A DNA stretch of 25,694 bases from Fomitopsis serialis (GCF_022376445.1 NW_025955473.1:1-25694), one strand, 5' to 3'. Shown: positions 10,785 to 22,652, counted from the first letter of the stretch. Made by a program: numbers and translations. Notes: a model not told the origin generated them from the sequence alone.

Positions 10785-11961
10785 AAAAAGTGAGTTCATA
10801 GCCAGATAGATGTTAGTAGCTCGTCTCATGATTGCTCCCGGAGGTGTAGCATGCGAGCTGTGGGTTCGTCATTGGACAAGGACATGCGCCATCCGGCATC
10901 GGTGCGCGTCGTGCGCTATACATATAGAACGATCATTGTACACTTATGTAATTCTTACCACGCATATGCATTACTCGCCATACACTCGTCTCGTCTGACG
11001 ATACACCGCCATGTTCGAGTCCGAGTGGATGGCACTCACTGAGCACGGGCCTTCGAGTCGGATCGAGTCAGAGCCCCCATATGTCTCTTTGGTCTGTCAT
11101 TCTTGTATTTACATTGACTATTGCTTGGCTACTTTGGAGTCCCATTGATACGCGCAATCTCAAAAGTGAGAGACGGACTCGCGCAGAGCAGACCGCAAGG
11201 CTACGCCCGGATCGGGCAAGCGCCCGTAGAAGCCTTGCGCCTGCGTGAACAAATCGAATTATCCTCTTTGCTCATTAGGTCCTGCACAAATTTACACGTC
11301 AATGAGTGATTAGTATGACCTCAGTTGACCTGCTAAAACTGTTGAAACTACGAAAAGAGAAGGTCAAGGCTGTAGAACCCATATTGTCGATGTCGGTGGT
11401 CTTGCGCGCTGACAGCTTACATAAGCCTATCGGTACAAGGCAGTCCAGCCCGCTGTGTACAGACGGACTTGAGGTAGCAGCCACAACAGTCACACAACGA
11501 CATAGGTATGATCAGCAAGCTGGAAGAGGGCGCGATCTAATGTGGCATACATCTAGACTGTCTACCATTATACACATCCACCACCCATCTCGCTCACACC
11601 TCGACGCGAATTGGCGGTGTAGTCGGGCATCGCCATCGTCTCCGTGTCAACGTACGAGAAGTGGTCCGCGAAATGGGTTTGGAAGAGCCAGGGCCCCGTA
11701 TCCAATGCCTCTTGTCCTGGAACACTTTTGTGTGGAATGTACGGCAGGCGTCGCCCTGTGCCGGACTTGCGCATCTAGTCCGAGTCAACGTTAGAGTAAC
11801 AGGAAAAATTGCGATCGCTCTGATGCAAGTATTCGTGTCGTATAATCCGAACGTCTACTTACACGAGTTTTGGTCTCATTGTTCGACTGGTACTCGCGGA
11901 GAGGACACATCACAGCCTGAGTATGTGTGTCGTGTTCCTGAAGAGGCACCTGAGAGCAATT
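10785..11961. other. Intergenic stretch, no convincing gene
   Basis: Only short open frames without family resemblance. A hairpin is present: CGCAAGGCT at 11194-11202 pairs with AGCCTTGCG at 11231-11239, with an inner GCCCG/CGGGC stem, about 46 bp in all. Copy A of a dispersed repeat starts at about 11962. Confidence 0.5.
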
Positions 11962-12598
11962 GATCGGACGAGGAGGACGTACGGTGTGCCTATACTCAGC
12001 AGACAGATGCGCCTCAATTAACATTGATTCCTCTCCCTCGTCGATGAAGAAAATAGTCGTGTTGAATTGTCGCGCCCAGGGCGGGACTTGTTTAGCGGCG
12101 GCGACCATGGGAGATGAGCACCTAGCAGCACGAGGTACTGCGTGCAGTCCTTCAGAGTTACGAGCGACACTGGCACGCTGACGGCGAGGCCGTTAGTGGT
12201 ATACGCCTGCGAAGGCGGAGAGTGCGAGTCCGGGAGGGGATCAAGGTCACGGTGTCGGATGTTCGGGAGCAGCGGATACGCGTTGAGATCGTCAGAAGAC
12301 ATTCGCAGGCATCGTCGGGCGACACTTCTCTTGTCGATTCCTGTGTACGAAAGGCGGCGGGTGCACTGAGAGCAGTGAGAGTCTGTGGCGCGACGAGTCA
12401 GTCGCTCTGACGCGTCTGTGGCTGCAGCCCGGCTCTTGCCGACGCGTTCATGGACGACTCGCACGGCGGCGGTCAGTCGCTGAGCACCCTCCAAGTTGCC
12501 AGACAAGTCCTCTATCCTCTCTTCCGGCTGCTTCGTAACCTTTCCGTTGGTGTACGCCTGGGCAAGACGCGCGCCTTCCTCCCGTGAAAAGTCTTGAC
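11962..12598 (+). repeat. Dispersed repeat, copy A
   Basis: Nucleotide similarity runs almost continuously to 23590-24268 (copy C) in the same orientation. Shared words include CCTATACTCAGCA, GCCTGCGAAGGCGGAGAGTG, GTTCGGGAGCAGCGGA, TGTGTACGAAAGGC and GACGCGTCTGTGGCTG. Indels between copies break any common reading frame, although on the minus strand both contain a stretch like QRxTAAVRVVxE. It is therefore either a non-coding transposable element or a relic of a gene. The copies have clearly diverged. Confidence 0.65.
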
Positions 12599-14589
12599 CA
12601 CCTGAATCGTCCCAGCTTAGCTTACGACTCGACCTTGCGTCTGAAGACCCTCTGTTCATCTACGGCTCTCTGGGTTCTCGGTCTTTTGATTGGGCCCACC
12701 GAGCCTCTCTACGACCCTAGCGAGCCCACGCTCGAGTCCGTTGGCCCTACTAGATGAGCCAGTTTGAACGCAGCAACGCGACTCCCCCACCACCATCGCG
12801 CCGCCACGCTTCGAGTCGACGGAGAGCGACGTTGTAGGACGGAGGGTGAGTGGATCATGTTGACAGCACATTGATTCGCCGATGATCTGTACGTCTACGT
12901 TGTACTACGTTGTAAGTCGTGCTGGTCCGCTTCTCTGTCCGTCTGCGTTCGCGCGCGCATATATGCGACTCATGCCTTTGACATCGTCCTTTTTCGCGCT
13001 AATATCCCCGGCACATAAAATCCCCGTGTACATGCGCCGTTGCCTTACAACAATTGCTGTATGCGTCTTTCTGATTCTGTCTACTCTCTAGCGAACACTT
13101 CGTCACCGAGAACGTACGGGCCGCATACACTCACTAGGCATCGCTACAAGTACTGTGAGTGACCCTCCCGTCGACATCGAATAACCGATTGTTTGCTAAC
13201 GGTATCATTCACAGAGACTGATTTGTATCACGTCGAATGCACGCATCGACTCCTTCGGCCCTCTTCTCAGCCACGCAGCCATCCGACGCGCCCTCCGCTT
13301 TGCATCTCCAGCACATGGTCAGTGAGCCACAAATGCACGCACTCAACTCCCAGCGGTACACCGTCGACGACTCGCGCTCGGTCGCAGAGCCTCCGTATGC
13401 AGGAGAACAAGGCGCGACTGCTGACCGGGCGAAGTCATCGGTGTTGACGGTATTCCAGGTGAGCCTTGCTTTCGTTTGACCGTTTGACCGTTTGCGCGGT
13501 GGAGCGAGACCTGACGTGTCGTCTGGCTGGTCGTCACCACCCCGATCCTTCCTCACTGCGTCTGCGTTCGTAGTAACGCTTGTGCACCTCGTCCTGGGCC
13601 CAGACTTTGTACGAGAAGGACGCTCGAAGGACGCTCCTGCTGTCTGTTCACCTCTCAACGAGTGCGAGGTGCTTCTTGCCCGCTCGTACCGATCCCGCTG
13701 ACCCCGGTTCGTCAAGCCCCTAGCTTACACCACTGTAGCACGCGCGTCATTACATCTTCTCTTCGCACACATCCCTCCGTCTTGCACTCCCGTTACGCGG
13801 AGGGCTCAGGCTGACTACGTTTTTCCTACAGATTCAACTGACCACGACGTCCGATACCTGCATGCGAAGAGGCTGAAATCAACGGAGGGTCGTACCTCCG
13901 TTATGATGCTACTGAACTGCGCTTAGTTGGCTACATTCTCGTGAGGTCGGCCCCCGTCCCGCCAATGGCCTAGAATCAGACGGGTTGGGTCGACGTCTGC
14001 ACAGGAGCAGTCCCGCCTGCGTACATCCCGCGGAAACCGGGCGCGTAGACCGGCGCGGATCATGCAGTGCCGGACTATGAGAGGCGCGGTCTATCTGTGT
14101 GTATCACAGCGAGAGCAAGAGATGTAAGTCGGAGATTATTATGATGACCATACGTTGTCTGATCGACGCGTTCACCTCGTATCGCTCAGCGAGACGCACA
14201 CTCTTGCACCAGGCATGGACACGCGGAAGGCAACATCGGCACTTGGGTGTTTCGCCTGACGAGATGTACGGCATAGCCATCGGCCTCAGCGACGATACCT
14301 ACGCCACAATTTACAGGGCTACTCAGCGCCCTGCATCGACACGTATATCAGTGACGTGCTTCACGTGAACGGGCACGTTCAGTTTTGTCTCCGTTGCACG
14401 AATTTGCTCGGTACGAGAGTGGAGGCAAAACCGTGTACATCTGGTGTAGGAACGATCGGGCGGACATATCTGGTGGCTCCACGACGCGTGTGAGTGTCAG
14501 CGAGTGCGTGTCATCGTCTCTCTGTGTTTGTTTGGTTTGTCTGAGGTTGTGTTCTGTTTTATTGCCTACAGCAGTGTTATGCTGCGGTC
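12599..14589. other. Region without a recognised gene, possible spliced exons around 13155-13460
   Basis: The interval 13155-13214 has the form of a good 60-bp intron: GTGAGT donor, TGCTAAC branch site and ATTCACAG acceptor. Downstream, 13237-13459 is open in one frame and ends at a CAG|GTGAGC donor. I could not connect these to a recognisable product. A perfect 8-bp stem hairpin (AACGGAGG/CCTCCGTT) lies at 13881-13902. The rest holds only short unrelated frames. Confidence 0.35.
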
Positions 14590-14959
14590 AGGTCTGTGAG
14601 TCCATGCATGTCCAGTGTTCCCCTCTGCTGTAGCTCCTAACCATGTCAACCAGCATGATTCTGGACTTCCTCAACAATGTAATTAGCATCCAATGGTGTA
14701 GTTACCAAATAAAAGCCAAAACTGTGCACATTTTGATGTAACAAAGGACAATAATTATAAGCAATGTTAGTCAATATGGTTACAAATGATCCATGCATTC
14801 AAGAATACTGGTGGAGTCCATAGCCATTCAAACATAATACAAATTGAACACAATAAATACAGAAAACCCAAGCATCTATAGTGAAGACAGTTCCAGAAAA
14901 TAGCATGAGCCATTTTGTGAATGTCCTGCATTCTGCTGGTTGATGCTGAAAGCCAGTGA

Positions 14960-16668
14960 TTATACCAGGTCTCCCAGCATGACATCTTCTCCTTGGGTGC
15001 CCTCAGCTATGGTATCACTGTGGACAACCTCTACTTCATCTACCCCATCTTGGATGTCTTCATCAATTTCTTCTTCACCTTCCATGTCTTCATCAAGGAA
15101 GTCATCCTCATCCTCATTGAAGATGACTTGGCCACCAAGGCTATTTGGGTCTGAGAAGTGGAGATCAGACATGGAGGCTTCAGAGGTTGTCCCCTGGGAT
15201 GAGTTTGCTGTGCTGCGGAGGTTGATGAAGAAGCGGGACAAGATTACTGCTGTGAAACTGGAATATTGACAATGCTACATGAGATGTTCCATGGGTCCTT
15301 GTATGGTCTATCATAGCTCACCTAGTGGGGAATGCAGCAAAGACATAAAATGTCTGGTCATGAGCAGTGGATGAGAAAATGGGAAAGAAGACCAAGGCAC
15401 TATAGTGAGACTGCACCTACCTCTGAGTAAACAGACACAATAGCCAAGACATCCAGGACAAGCAGTCCTCTACCAGAGGACATGTAATAAGAATTTGGGT
15501 GTGTGGCTGGTCATGATCATCCTCACCCAAAGTAAATAGTTCCTGAGGATAACTGAGTATATGTGTTCAATGTATAGTGTCTGACTTACCATCACGAAGT
15601 AGCAATGTTACCAGTGTGGTGTTTTGACCAGCTGCACCGGCTAGTTTCTTCACTGTCAAAGTGTGATACCATGTTGCTCCCAAGACAAGGATGTTTGCTG
15701 TGAAGACCACAATTGTAGAAGCAACAGCGACTGGTGAAGCCCACATGAGTTTTGAGATCACCAGACAAGGGAACCTCACTTACAACTGACCCAAGACCAT
15801 TGTGATTACTAACATTAGGATGTCAGAATCATTTGTAACAATGACTTACCCACTGTCAAACTTGAGTTTGGGCACAGTCAATACACATCCAACCTGAGGG
15901 GCATTGATTGCAGTGGTCATGACCATTGTATACTGAAAGCCCATGTGAGTGCAACTATACTACACCAATCAGCATGGATGCATACTATGTCTTGCACAAT
16001 CCCTGGAATGGCCACTGCAAAAATGAGTGAAGGAAGCTGCCAATGCCTTCCATTGATGGCATAGACACGCAAAGCTGAAATTGCTGAGATCATGGGGTCA
16101 GGCCACATTATCAGCCACTGGCATGTCAATAGAGTACATGCCTGATATGACAATGCTGAGCACAATGTAAGCCCCATAATTGGTGTAGTACCAGATTTCA
16201 TCACTGCAAGAATATAAGAATGAATAGAGAAGCAGTTTTGATACTGGTTGCAAACCTCTGTAATGTCACATCAATCAGTAGCGGTTGGGTGTCATTCATG
16301 AGGCATAAACAAACTTTGCAGCCTAGGGCAACCTCAAATCCGAATTGAGATATACCAAAGATCATGGTTGATGAATGCATAAGTGCAAGCAACACTGATG
16401 GAATGGACAGCTTGCGGTTCCACAAGAACTTGACTTGTTGGTCAAATGTCAAGCAAAAGTCAAACAAGTAGAAGCCTAAGATTGCCTCAATATCTGCAGG
16501 AATTAGGAATGAGAAGACTCACATAGTGATGCTATGTATGCACAATCATCAGTGAATCTTGTTGGTAAAGCCAGCATGAGTATTCAGCCATAGAGTATGA
16601 GTAAATGCTTACACAATGTTGAATGCATCTTGAAGCTCTTGTACACTGGCAGATGTGCTGTTGCTCAT
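14960..16668 (-). CDS. DUF6533-type seven-helix membrane protein
   Basis: Manual splicing gives 12 exons and 367 residues: 16668-16613, 16557-16523, 16493-16315, 16255-16245, 16203-16142, 16083-15986, 15932-15850, 15774-15590, 15542-15527, 15469-15421, 15353-15322 and 15257-14960, with phases consistent throughout. The N-terminal domain has the DUF6533 hallmark LFDFCLTFDQQVKFLWNRKL (family form: YDYxLTFxxEVxxxWKRK). SALRVYAINGRHWQL, LVLGATWYHTL, LLLRDGTIYFG, LLVLDVLAIV and SRFFINLR then follow in the usual order. Hydrophobic segments predict about seven helices at the plasma membrane. The cytosolic-type tail is very acidic (DEDEDDFLDEDMEGEEE). No ligand is known for the family. Oddities are exons of 11 and 16 nt, a GC-AG intron (16141-16084), a 29-nt second intron that makes the N-terminus less certain, and extreme CpG depletion unlike its neighbours. 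Confidence 0.85.
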
Positions 16669-16706
16669 AGTGAGTGCAGATATAGTGTATGAGACTCTTG
16701 TGTACT

Positions 16707-16718
16707 CTTATATATATA
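16707..16718 (-). promoter_or_regulatory. TATA box of the DUF6533 gene
   Basis: TATATATAAGAG on the minus strand, about 40-50 bp upstream of the ATG at 16668. This leaves a very short 5' untranslated region. Confidence 0.55.
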
Positions 16719-16995
16719 CCATATACTGCATCAATGAGTTGCAATGTTCCAATCTGCTATCAGGACAATTGGGAAATTCAAGGTCCTTGACTTGTTTGAT
16801 ATGTGAAATGAAGTGGCCTAATCACATATCATGCATGTTATGCATGTGGGCCTGATCAGAGCTCATGATGTGTGGATCCAAACTAAGCATCAAACAGCAA
16901 CAGTGGACAATTGATGATATTGCATGGATTGTTCACAACCTCAACACAGCTTGTTGTACCAATACTGCATTGCTAGAATATGAACAGCCATTATC

Positions 16996-17405
16996 TCGAC
17001 TCTCAACCCAGACATGGTGGTTTTGCCTATGACTGTCACCAAAATCCGACACTGCTAACCTTGTTCTACCCCACATGGCGAGAGGGTGGCAGTGCACCTC
17101 TGAGTCCTCCACTGTAAGCTTCATTGTAGAGCACACAGTAACAACGAACACCTACTAAGAAAGATAACTGAGCCATATCACAGACTTTGCACAGGCATAT
17201 CTGGCATCTGTCCTGGCTTTCGCCTCGGCTCCACAATCACATCTGCCAATATAGGCTCAGGTTGCGTGTTTACGGACATACCATCAATGTGCGTGGCCAC
17301 AATACAGTACGGCATACGCAGCGATTGGCAAGACGGATCCTCGGATATCGCACGACGTACCGCGGAGCGACATCATCACCTATACCTGTGCATTACCGCC
17401 ATTCA
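16996..17405. other. No gene seen
   Basis: Transition from the CpG-poor island to CpG-rich DNA (about 17160). Only short open frames without resemblance to known proteins. Confidence 0.4.
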
Positions 17406-18146
17406 TCACGGATGCAATGCGACCTCACCTGCTAGCGAAGGCTTCCCGTCGGTCAAGGCCAAGCCGGCGCGAGGGTCGGAAGATGCAAGGTCTAGCCGAG
17501 CAACATGAGTGTACAAGCTGTCGCCGACTTGAATCCAACTAGCATGGCCATAGAACGCGTCGAGCGACAAGTCTGCGCCGGGGGTTGGCAGCATCGCTAA
17601 GTGGTGAATGTGCCCGAGAAAGCTGTTGGTGGCGTGTCCTCGAGACCGATGATTAGTTCGGGACACTGGCAAAACTGAGATACTGGGAGTGATCGACAGC
17701 AGACAGGAGACTCACCTCAGATGAATGCGGTGCAGCGGATGGAAAGATCTGTTGTACAGCCTCATCAGCGCGCTTCGGCGCAAGGAAAGGAAACGCCGCC
17801 TTCTGCCTTCGTGTTCGATGCGTGCGCCGGTGTATCCAGAAAGGCATATCGAGAACGTAACTCAATCCGAGGTGAGAATCAGTCGGAGAAAAGCTGTGAG
17901 TAACTCACCAACGAACGGTGCATTGCCATGATGTGTTGTCCCGACGACCCCGAGCGTGAAGCCACGCCAGAAAGCAACTCTATCGAACCCTGCGATCTCA
18001 GCTTCGGACGTTCCTTGTATCGTCTCACGCAAGTGATCAGCATTCGTTCGCATGAGTCCCAGTTCTGGAGACGTACACTGCAGGTTTGGGCATAGCTCCG
18101 AGATGGAGATTGAAACCGGACACCGCGAGACGTCGCCCGAGTTCAC
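17406..18146 (-). CDS. Possible spliced gene, unrecognised
   Basis: Two stretches read like protein on the minus strand. One, ending near 17911, contains AEIAGFDRVAFWRGFTLGVV and stops at a TTG|GTGAGT donor. The other, starting near 17600 after a CACTTAG acceptor, contains MLPTPGADLSLDAFYGHASW. A short exon (about 17745-17713) ending at GAG|GTGAGT may lie between them. I do not recognise a family and could not prove the phases, so this may be a relic or chance. Confidence 0.25.
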
Positions 18147-18435
18147 GGAAATGGAAGGAGTCTATCTAGACTGGTAAGCAGTAAAATTCATGTTGTTGCC
18201 AGTGACCGAGGAAGGGCGATACGTCTGCGGACAAGGCCGTCTGAAGGCATTGGTCCATGGCCATTAGTCCGGGTCACTGTGTCCAGGTATGCCGGTGATG
18301 GAAATGTACCGGAGAGGCAAGCGAGTTGAGACGGGTCCCGCATGCGACTGAGTATGCAGCAGGGCTCGGTGCACAGGATGGTCAGCTCGACCTGCAAGGC
18401 GTACGACGTCAGTCAGACTGATCAAAGCGGGAAGC

Positions 18436-18471
18436 AAACGCGTCTGTGGCTGAAGGTCGGCTTTCGCCGAG
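18436..18471 (+). repeat. Dispersed repeat, short copy D
   Basis: ACGCGTCTGTGGCTGAAGGT and the following bases match the core of repeat copies A, B and C (GACGCGTCTGTGGCTGAAGC type). Homology outside this core is weak, so it is a fragment. Confidence 0.45.
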
Positions 18472-20596
18472 GAGGAAGTACGCGTCCGCCCGCCAACCGT
18501 CCGCACCTTCGTGCCCTCTCGTAAGCTCTCACCATGTCCGCGCCTCGCTGCCTCCATCGCAAGCGCATACAAAGATGACTCTCGAGCCAATGATGCCCAA
18601 TTTATAACTGGCTCGTACACCGCACTACATATCTCCCGCCGGTACCCCTCGCAACCGACGCGCGATATCCAAGAGCTCGGCCAGCTGTTTTTCGCAGGAC
18701 GGAGGGTTCAATAAAGTACATCAGCTTGCTCAGCATAGGCCCAAAGTAAGTGATTATTGTCCGGTCTGCTGTCCGCTCGTGCCCACGCAATGCGTACGCA
18801 TGTTCTGATGCTTCGCGGATTGCACCGCGCGTGGTCGTGGTCGCCCACGTTATCAAATATATCCTCAGGCTGGCACCTCACAACTTCTTCGCAACCTACC
18901 CCGAATCTGTCCCGCTCGCCCTGTACACAACACATGCGTACGCTCCTCGCCCGTCCCGTGCGCAGCGCGACCGGCGTACCGGGGCTACCGCAGATACGAA
19001 CGCTTGCCGGTCCCGCGACAGCTGGTGTATTGGGCAGTGCGAGACGCGGAGGTCAGGACGAAAGTGGGAGCATGAACGCGTGCATCTGCAGTACGATGGG
19101 AGGTGGATCACCACCCAAGTCTACTTGATATGTGGCTGCTCGGCCACGCCTACGTCTCGTCAAGGGCCGGTTGTTGGCAATGACATGTGCGGTGCTTACT
19201 TAGTATTCCATACGACAAATGATTAGAACACGAATGTCATGGTTGTTCCACATCACATCGGCGTGACAGGTTCCTCCGTTGGGCTTCAACGTTCAACCAT
19301 TGAGGTGAGATTCTCTGTATATACGCGCAATCAACGCGCAACAACTGATCCATCTCCAGGCAGTCAACCTACGGAATGTGACGGGCTCACTGGGAGCCCA
19401 TCGATCATCTCTGTGTCGCCCAGGTATGATGTGTTGTTCGTGGCAGTACATCGAATTGCATGACTGACTCGTACACAATCACAATTGCGCTCCGACGGAA
19501 GATCCAGATGACCGGGAATAACTCACATAATTTGCATAGCGTGTGCACCTTATTGACCGACCATACGAAGCCATAATCAGTAACTGGTATACTCGTCTAG
19601 ACTGATGGTACACTCACAGCATCCGAGGACAGTCGCGCGTAGCTTGTTACCGATGCATCGCCCTCACATACTGCATATCATGCGAGATGTTACAATGGTT
19701 GAATTAACGGACCAAGACTCACCGAACAACGGCCGCTACGCACCATCGTGACGGCCCAGGCTGCGCGGGTGTTGGCTCACCGTCGCAACGACCACCATTC
19801 CAGGGTCAACGAGTTGACGTGGTACTGTGAAGGAACAACAACGGTTGCTCGCGCTTGAGCTCGTGGCTGATTAGTTCTGGTTCGACCGCGCAACGCGAGC
19901 TACTGGGCGTGTTGGAGGTAAGTAACTAAAACGGGTGCTCAACATCCTTGGTCGGTCCATCCTGTTGACAGTTCAGTCAAATATCTCTACGACAGGGATG
20001 GATACGTACTTGCGATGGAGAGTTCTCATGTCACATATAGCGCACCGGCAGGACCGAGCGATCACAGCGAGGAGGACCCGGTGTAGCCGCATGTTCTATG
20101 GGTAATGGCGGTGATCAAGAGCAGAATGTCTGGGGAGGAAATTAGATATAGATGGTTCGACTAGCGCAAGTCTAACATCAGGGCACTAAGCCAAGCGGAT
20201 ACCGTGCTCACCTAGACTACGTGCCGCGACTACCGCCTTCGTCACAGCCTATGTCGAGAACGACACCCTCTCGTCTACTCACACAGGTGAGGGCCAGCCG
20301 CGACAAAGCCAGCATGTGAAAAACCATGATGCGCGCGTCCTGGCAGACGATGGCTACGCAAAGATGAGGCATGCAGACGATGTCGCTCGAGACAAAGGCG
20401 ACGCGAGTACACGTAGGGCACGACTAGGCCGGAGGTCCTTCGGACTTGTACCTGTGCTGCCGCGGGCGCATCGTGACATTGTGCATCGTCTGCCCGCTCA
20501 CCGTCTGCACATTTGCGCGTGCATACACTCGTGCTTCAAGCGGACCGCACGGATAGTCTCCGAGGTCGTCCTGCGAGTAGGATAGCCTAAGTCGAG
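18472..20596. other. Gene-poor stretch
   Basis: Several open frames of 60-160 codons occur (for example 18750-19226) but show no family resemblance, and their codon use looks random. The part 19480-20310 has almost no open frame. A TTATAAAT word on the minus strand (near 18600) has no clear gene behind it. Confidence 0.4.
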
Positions 20597-20784
20597 CGAG
20601 GCTTCTCGCTATACGCGGATTGCTGTGTACGAAAGGCGACGGCTCCGCAGAGAGTAGTGAGAATACTTATGTAGTGCGATGGGTCCGAGTCGTCGCGCTC
20701 AGACGCGTCTGTGGCTGAAGCTCGGTTCTTGCCGACGCGTTCACCGCTGTGCTGGACTCGGACGACTCGCACTGCGGCAGTACT
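20597..20784 (+). repeat. Dispersed repeat, copy B
   Basis: About 190 bp closely matching the 3' half of copy C. CGCGGATTGCTGTGTACGAA, GGCTCCGCAGAGAG, GACGCGTCTGTGGCTGAAGC and GACGACTCGCAC occur in the same order and orientation. Confidence 0.65.
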
Positions 20785-21219
20785 TACTTGCTCCGAATAT
20801 GCATTCTCTGGTGTGACTAAGAGTGATTCGGATGTGTCGCTAGACATAGGCGTGAAACTACACACGAGTAGCGATCTCTGGTCAGACGAAGTGACGTAGC
20901 GGTACACCCCCAAGATGCGCGCGTCGTAGCCCAGTGTTGCGAATTGAATCTACCTAAGTACTGTATGTAGAATTGTTCCCGTGCGCTCATAACCGGCACT
21001 CCCACCGAGCCAATACCGGGCCATATACAGTTACTGCTCGGGATGTTTGACATGCATGCTATGCATGAACAATGCTTGATTGATCCTCAAAGTCCCAAGC
21101 ACGCACGAGTGAGTCTTCACGTTACGATTCACATTACAAGCAATGCGCAACAATGTACACGATGCGTACGACAGGCAGAGATACATCGTACAGCGCCACG
21201 ATCATGCTACGCTGTCCGC

Positions 21220-22451
21220 TCAGTCAAGCTCATCTGCCTCGAAGCCGCGCTCGAACAGCCCGCCGTCGAGGTCATACTCCCGGGGACGGTGTTGGCCTCT
21301 CGCCCCCTGCCCAGCGCCTCCGTTCGGATGCGGGTGAGACGGACCAGACGTGGAGGGAGAGAGGCTCTGCATCTGCTCCCGCTCCCGCCTCCGCGCCTGC
21401 ATCTGCCCCCGCAAGAACCCCCCCACCACCCGATTCTGCTCTTGCAGGTGCCCCAGGCTCTGGGCACTCGCAGCGCCCTGCTTCGGCTTTTCAGGGCTTT
21501 TACGCGCCTCGAGGTCCCGAGAGAGGAGGTCGTCGTAGTAGCCGCGCTCCATCAGTGCGTCTTGGAGTTCACGCTCGACCATGGAGGCATCCTCGGTCGT
21601 GCGCCCGAACAGCTCGCCGTCGAGGTCATACTCCCGGGGACGGTGTTGGCCTCCCCCCCTCTGCCCGGCGCCGCCACTCTGTTGCGGGCGAGACGGACCA
21701 GGTCGAGTCCCCTGGCCAAAAATCTGAGTCGGCCTGTCATGACCCTGGGCCATACCGTGCTCAAATGCCCTCAACTGACCCTCCCTCAACTCCTTCCGCC
21801 TCTGAGCAGCGTCCGGCTTCGGCTTTTCAGGGTTTTTACGCGCCTCGAGGTCTCGGGAGAGGAGGTCGTCGTAGTAGCCGCGCTCCATCAGTGCGTCTTG
21901 GAGCGCACGCTCAACCATGGAGGCATCCTCGGTCGCGCGCCCGAACAGCCCGCCGTCGAGGTCATACTCCCGGGAACGGTGTTGGCCTCCTCCCGCCCCC
22001 TGCCCGGCGCCGCCGTTCGGATGCGGGTGAGACGGGTTTGCTGCTTCATTGTGAGTCCACGCGCGGAGTCCTGAACCCGGGCCAGACACTCACGCAAGCG
22101 CTTCCCCTTCTCCTCCTCCCTACCGGCCTGCCGCTGCCGCCACTGGCCCATTGTCATCCGCCTCTGCCCCTGGGCACTCGCAGTGGCCTGCTTCGGCACT
22201 GCCTTGTCAGGGTCTTTACGCGCCTCGAGGTCCCGCGAGAGGATGTCGTCGTAGTAGCCGCGCCCCATCAGTACGTCTTGGAGCTCGCGCTCGCTGACCA
22301 TGGAGGCATCCTCGGTCGCACGACTGTTGTTGTATGCTCAGCCATGAGATCAAAATCAATAGCGAGGCACTCACATGGTGACCGGATGAGCGAGTGCGGG
22401 AGCTGTGGCCACCGCCAAAAGGACAGTAGAGGCGAGTGTAGAGTAGCGCAT
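21220..22451 (-). CDS. Secreted tandem-repeat protein with signal peptide
   Basis: Three exons (22451-22375, 22323-22094, 22040-21220) and two introns of 51 and 53 bp with GTGAGT donors give 375 residues. Residues 1-21 form a classical signal peptide (MRYSTLASTVLLAVATAPALA, cleavage probably before HPV). The mature part repeats a unit of about 36 residues at 27-62, 137-171 and 249-283 (core TEDASMVERELQDALMERGY, then YDDLLSRDLEARK). A companion motif REYDLDG recurs at 126, 238 and 357. Spacers rich in Gly, Gln and Pro carry dibasic sites (QRR at 79, KR at 100, QRRK at 182, RRR at 319) that could be Kex2 sites. No Cys-rich or catalytic domain is seen. The role is unknown: a processed-peptide precursor or a cell-wall or effector-like protein are both possible. 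The plus-strand frames of 343 and 450 codons here are shadows of the repeats. Confidence 0.85.
21245..22310 (-). repeat. Intragenic direct repeats, about 330-360 bp period
   Basis: Three related copies within the secreted-protein gene. The plus-strand text GTCGAGGTCATACTCCCGGG recurs near 21264, 21622 and 21955. GAGGTCGTCGTAGTAGCCGC (GATGTCGTCG in the third) recurs near 21525, 21861 and 22242. Copies keep the frame. Confidence 0.8.
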
Positions 22452-22652
22452 GTTGTCTTGTATGTGCTGGGGTCGTTATCAAGGATTTCGGCGGGAAGAA
22501 CGTGAGTCGTAAAACAATAGAGCGAGGCTGGAGGGGTGCAAATGGTAAGTGCAATATTGACTCTATTACCGTCGGAAGACTTACTTGCCGGCAACCTACT
22601 CGGTGAACTCGAAAGGAGAAGATGAGCTGGAGGATACGACAGGCATGGGTCT

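Larger units (their letters stand above)
14590..16995. other. CpG desert (compositional island)
   Basis: By eye, only about nine CG dinucleotides occur in these 2.4 kb, against several per 100 bp on both sides. TG and CA are abundant and the sequence is also more AT-rich. Both edges are sharp: CG-rich text ends near 14585 and returns near 17160. Eight of the nine remaining CGs lie in exons of the gene inside. Confidence 0.8.

Noticed and set aside
11600..11800. Possible integrase/transposase fragment (VNVREVVREMGLEEPGPR)
   Set aside because: Only loosely reminiscent of integrase helix-turn-helix text; no catalytic motif and no consistent frame.
12018..12659. Minus-strand 213-codon frame
   Set aside because: It lies in repeat copy A; copy C shows frame-breaking indels relative to it, so coding is not supported beyond a possible relic.
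13209..13715. Minus-strand 168-codon frame
   Set aside because: Composition looks like random GC-rich sequence, and a good plus-strand intron (13155-13214) overlaps its end.
21043..22505. Plus-strand frames of 343 and 450 codons
   Set aside because: They are shadows of the minus-strand repeat gene, which has a signal peptide, two in-phase introns and a TATA box; the plus frames are Arg/Pro-rich and lack these.
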